Shown here piece by piece: positions 6,192-8,720 of a DNA stretch of 8,720 nucleotides. The stretch is from Bacteroidota bacterium. GTDB taxonomy: Bacteria; Bacteroidota; Ignavibacteria; Ignavibacteriales; Ignavibacteriaceae. Both the position numbers and the translations under genes were made by a program. The notes beneath the pieces were generated by a model that did no database searches, had not been told where the DNA came from, and saw only the letters and a list, made by a program, of their open reading frames with translations. Each line of letters starts with the position of its first letter. Position 1 is the stretch's first letter. Where the stretch lies: the NCBI GenBank assembly GCA_021778375.1, contig JAJYCM010000104.1, positions 1 to 8,720 of the forward strand, given 5' to 3'.

Positions 6192-7627
6192 ATACATCCT
6201 TAAATAAAAATTTATCAAAGACAAAAATATTATGCACTCTTGGACCGGCAACAAATTCCGCTGAAATAATTGAACAATTAATTCTTGCCGGAATGGACGG
6301 TGTAAGATTAAATTTTTCTCATGCCAATTATAATGAATTCGAAACTTTGTTCAATGAAATAGACAAGGCCTGTGTTGATGAAAAGACACCGCTTGCAATT
6401 TTAATGGATCTTCAAGGACCTAAAATTAGGATCGGCGAATTAAACCAGCCTGAGATAGAAATTACAGCCGGCAATGAAATTGAGATAACCACAAAAGAAT
6501 TTTTGGGAACCTCACAAATTATTTCGACTTCTTACAAAGAGCTTCCGGAAGATGCACGGGTGAACGATCAAATTTTAATTGATGACGGTTTGATCCGGCT
6601 AAGGATAAAATCCAAAAAGAAAGACTCCGTCATTTGCATAATTGAAACAGGAGGAACATTAAGACCGCGAAAGGGTATGAACCTTCCCGGGATGGTATTA
6701 TCGACTCCATCTGTCACAAAAAAAGATTTTGATGATCTTGAATTTGCATTGAAGCATCGCATAGACTATATAGCTCTTTCTTTTGTAAGAAGTGCAAAAG
6801 ATATTATAGAAATTAAAGAATGGTTGAAAGAGAGAGGTTCCTTGGTGCCTGTAATAGCAAAAATCGAAAAACGCGAAGCTGTAGATAATTTTGATGAGAT
6901 TCTAAATGTAGCTGACGGCATTATGGTAGCGCGGGGAGATTTGGGGGTTGAAATTCCGGCGCAAGAAGTCCCGATGATTCAAAAAAGAATTATAAAAAGA
7001 TGCAATACAGTCGGCAAACTTGTAATTACAGCAACACAAATGCTTGATTCGATGATTCACAATCCCATTCCCACACGAGCTGAAGCTTCCGATGTAGCTA
7101 ATGCAGTTTTAGACGGCACCGACACAGTGATGCTAAGCGGCGAGACTTCTGTCGGTAAGTACCCTCTTCAAGCAGTAAAAATAATGAGTGATATAGCAAT
7201 AAATGCAGAGCAATATCTTCCCCAATTAAGGGATGATGACATCGAAATTCCTTCTAATTTATCCGAAAATCTTTTTGACTCTGTTGGAAGAGCAATAACG
7301 AAAGTTAGCCAACAGGTAAATGCCGCCGCGATCGTTGTTTTTACATACGAAGGAAGAACGGCAAGAAATTTTTCTAAGTTTCGCCCGAAAGCAAAAATTA
7401 TTGCTATTTCAAATAAATTCCAGACGATGAATGGCCTATGTTTGCGCTGGGGTGTTTTGTCTATTTATATGGAAGAAATTCATAAAGAAAATCTTGCTAT
7501 AGATGAAGCAAAGAGGTTAATTCTTGAAGCCGGATATGTTAAAAAAAGTGATATTGTTATATTTACTGCCGGTGCCCCCTATTCTGAAAAAGGCAGAGTA
7601 AATTGGTTAAGATTTGAAGTGATTTAA
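6188..7627 (+). CDS. pyk: Pyruvate kinase, K+-independent type
   Basis: This 479-aa enzyme catalyses the last step of glycolysis (phosphoenolpyruvate + ADP to pyruvate + ATP). Visible residues: R40-L-N42-F-S44-H45, PEP and nucleotide contacts; catalytic K225 and metal ligand E227 in IAKIEKRE; D251 in MVARGDLG; T283 in TATQMLDSM. The spacings match rabbit K269/E271/D295/T327 exactly. Length and C-terminal allosteric domain (about 365-479) are normal; there is no extra PEP-utiliser-like domain. The segment DLQGPKIRIG (74-83) has L, Q, K and I at the positions equivalent to rabbit 113, 114, 117 and 120. This is the published signature of K+-independent enzymes (E. coli PykA has LQGPKIR), whereas K+-dependent ones have T, K, E and T. 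The ATG overlaps the stop of the Lon-like gene (ATGA, 4 bp), with no good Shine-Dalgarno of its own, so translation is probably coupled. Confidence 0.97.
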   Translation: MNTSLNKNLSKTKILCTLGPATNSAEIIEQLILAGMDGVRLNFSHANYNEFETLFNEIDKACVDEKTPLAILMDLQGPKIRIGELNQPEIEITAGNEIEITTKEFLGTSQIISTSYKELPEDARVNDQILIDDGLIRLRIKSKKKDSVICIIETGGTLRPRKGMNLPGMVLSTPSVTKKDFDDLEFALKHRIDYIALSFVRSAKDIIEIKEWLKERGSLVPVIAKIEKREAVDNFDEILNVADGIMVARGDLGVEIPAQEVPMIQKRIIKRCNTVGKLVITATQMLDSMIHNPIPTRAEASDVANAVLDGTDTVMLSGETSVGKYPLQAVKIMSDIAINAEQYLPQLRDDDIEIPSNLSENLFDSVGRAITKVSQQVNAAAIVVFTYEGRTARNFSKFRPKAKIIAISNKFQTMNGLCLRWGVLSIYMEEIHKENLAIDEAKRLILEAGYVKKSDIVIFTAGAPYSEKGRVNWLRFEVI

Positions 7628-7641
7628 TCAAAAAGAAAAAA

Positions 7642-8670
7642 ATGCAATCAGAAGAAATAAAATTAGCAAACTGGTGGCATACTCTTGAAGACGGAAAAAT
7701 TCTTTGTACACTTTGTCCGCGGTACTGTAAAATCGGTGACGGACAGCCAGGATTTTGTTATATAAGACAGAACCAAGGCGGGAAGCTTTATACATTGGGT
7801 TACGGAAAACCGACTGGTTTCGCAATCGACCCGGTAGAAAAAAAACCGTTATTTCATTTTTACCCAGGTACCTCAATTCTGAGCTTTGGAACCGCAGGAT
7901 GCAATCTTGGGTGCAAATTTTGCCAGAACTGGTCGATTAGTAAAGCGAAGTTGGACGAGCTTCAGTCAGTGACCGCAAGTCCTAAAGACGTAATAATGCT
8001 TGCAAAAAAATATAAAGCACCTTCAATAGCCTTTACATATAATGATCCAACAATTTTTGGTGAGTATGTAATGGACATAGCTGAAATTGCCCGTGCTGAG
8101 GATATAAAAACTGTAATGGTTACCGCAGGTTATATAGATAAAGAAGCAAGAAAGGAAATTTATAAAAATATTGACGCAGCTAATGTCGACTTGAAGGGAT
8201 TTACGGAACGTTTTTATTTTAAGTTAACTTCCTCTCATTTGAAGAACGTACTTGATACACTTGTTTGGTTAAAGAACGAAACCGAAGTTTGGTTTGAAAT
8301 AACAACATTACTCATCCCCGATGAAAATGATTCCTTAGATGAAATAAAATTGGAAAGTGACTGGATTTTGGAAAACCTTGGTGATTCTGTTCCATTACAT
8401 TTTACGGCTTTTCATCCCGATTTTAAAATGAAGGATAAATATCCTACGCCGGAAAAAACATTAATAACAGCAAGAAGAATTGCCCTTGAATCAGGTATAA
8501 AATATTGCTACACCGGGAATGTACATAATACAGAGGGACAAACTACATACTGCTATAGATGCAACATGGCTTTGATTAAAAGAGATTGGCATACCGTTTT
8601 GTTTAACAATATTATCGATGGAAAATGTTCCAAATGCGGAGCTAAGGTGGATGGTATATTCTACTGTTAG
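7642..8670 (+). CDS. amrS: AmmeMemoRadiSam system radical SAM protein AmrS
   Basis: The 342-aa protein matches the AmrS group of PflA-like radical SAM proteins. The [4Fe-4S]/SAM motif is C87-x3-C91-x2-C94 (GCNLGCKFCQNW). It is preceded by an N-terminal cysteine set C22-x2-C25-x3-C29...C39 (LCPRYC...GFC) and by DPVEKKPLFHFYPG (63-76), a strong family signature. FTYNDPTIFGEY (131-142), VTAGYI, NVDLKGF and LHFTAFHPDF follow the usual order. C-terminal CxxC pairs C304/C307 and C329/C332 may bind zinc or help cluster binding. The reaction of the AmrS/AMMECR1/Memo set is not established. Neither an AMMECR1 nor a Memo partner is visible in this window. The gene starts 14 nt after pyk with only an A-rich leader, so it is probably in the same transcript. 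I kept the 7642 start because the N terminus is normal for the family. Confidence 0.92.
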   Translation: MQSEEIKLANWWHTLEDGKILCTLCPRYCKIGDGQPGFCYIRQNQGGKLYTLGYGKPTGFAIDPVEKKPLFHFYPGTSILSFGTAGCNLGCKFCQNWSISKAKLDELQSVTASPKDVIMLAKKYKAPSIAFTYNDPTIFGEYVMDIAEIARAEDIKTVMVTAGYIDKEARKEIYKNIDAANVDLKGFTERFYFKLTSSHLKNVLDTLVWLKNETEVWFEITTLLIPDENDSLDEIKLESDWILENLGDSVPLHFTAFHPDFKMKDKYPTPEKTLITARRIALESGIKYCYTGNVHNTEGQTTYCYRCNMALIKRDWHTVLFNNIIDGKCSKCGAKVDGIFYC

Positions 8671-8720
8671 AAAATCTTCATCAGGAGTCTTAGTTGGTAT
8701 TCTAATTTTGATTTCTCCAA
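8651..8720 (+). CDS. Possible start of a membrane or exported protein, 3'-truncated
   Basis: An ATG at 8651 opens a frame that stays open to the window edge and gives 23 residues: MVYSTVRKSS, then SGVLVGILILISP. A short polar, lysine/arginine-bearing N terminus followed by a hydrophobic run is what a signal peptide or first membrane helix looks like. The start overlaps the amrS stop by 20 bp. A TAAGGTGG stretch (8643-8650) resembles a Shine-Dalgarno but abuts the ATG, so spacing is poor. No function can be read. The other frames over 8671-8720 have no supported start, but the stretch is short enough that this frame could be open by chance. Confidence 0.35.
   Translation, partial: MVYSTVRKSSSGVLVGILILISP

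Noticed and set aside
7628..7940. Open frames on both strands overlapping the start of amrS (minus 7628-7876, plus 7755-7940)
   Set aside because: They overlap the conserved cysteine-rich N terminus of AmrS and read as arginine- or aromatic-rich noise; the real frame carries every family motif.
8500..8720. Minus-strand frame entering from the right edge and running antisense into amrS
   Set aside because: It shares the codon register of amrS, as shadow frames do, and hits a stop after about 75 codons without any recognisable motif.

Overview
The window is AT-rich with compact genes. It looks like chromosomal DNA from an uncultured or little-studied member of the Bacteroidota/Ignavibacteriota (FCB) group. 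The evidence is a DUF2911 exported protein with a signal peptide ending in 'NAQ', weak or A-rich ribosome-binding sites before several genes, a receiver/GcvH-like fusion, and an AmmeMemoRadiSam-type radical SAM enzyme. The taxonomic call is inference from gene content. I see no rRNA, tRNA, CRISPR array, insertion sequence, phage gene or recognisable defence island.

Region 1 (1-1085): the 3' nearly-whole part of a response regulator whose C-terminal half is a GcvH-like (lipoyl-carrier fold) domain without the lipoyl-accepting lysine. It is closed by a strong intrinsic terminator at 1003-1031. Region 2 (1086-2290): a MacroD/YmdB-type ADP-ribose deacylase on the plus strand, whose 3' end overlaps a convergent DUF2911 secreted-protein gene by 23 bp. 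A perfect 19-nt palindrome lies just upstream of the DUF2911 gene. Region 3 (2291-3421, minus): a class-V PLP-dependent aminotransferase-fold enzyme. Region 4 (3422-3731): a 310-bp divergent, very AT-rich intergenic region with small repeats, the presumed promoter region for both sides.

Region 5 (3732-8720, plus): a tightly packed cluster. It holds a Lon-related AAA/S16 protease (819 aa), pyruvate kinase (start overlapping the protease stop as ATGA), the radical SAM protein AmrS (14-nt gap), and possibly a further membrane protein whose start overlaps the amrS stop and which runs off the right edge. The layout argues for co-transcription of protease, pyk and amrS. What links them functionally is not evident from the sequence.

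The most notable points are the degenerate H-protein domain wired to a receiver, the Lon-like protease that keeps its P-loop but has lost the Walker B acids, the translationally coupled protease/pyruvate-kinase pair, and the K+-independent signature of the pyruvate kinase. I did not find a clearly new multi-gene system.
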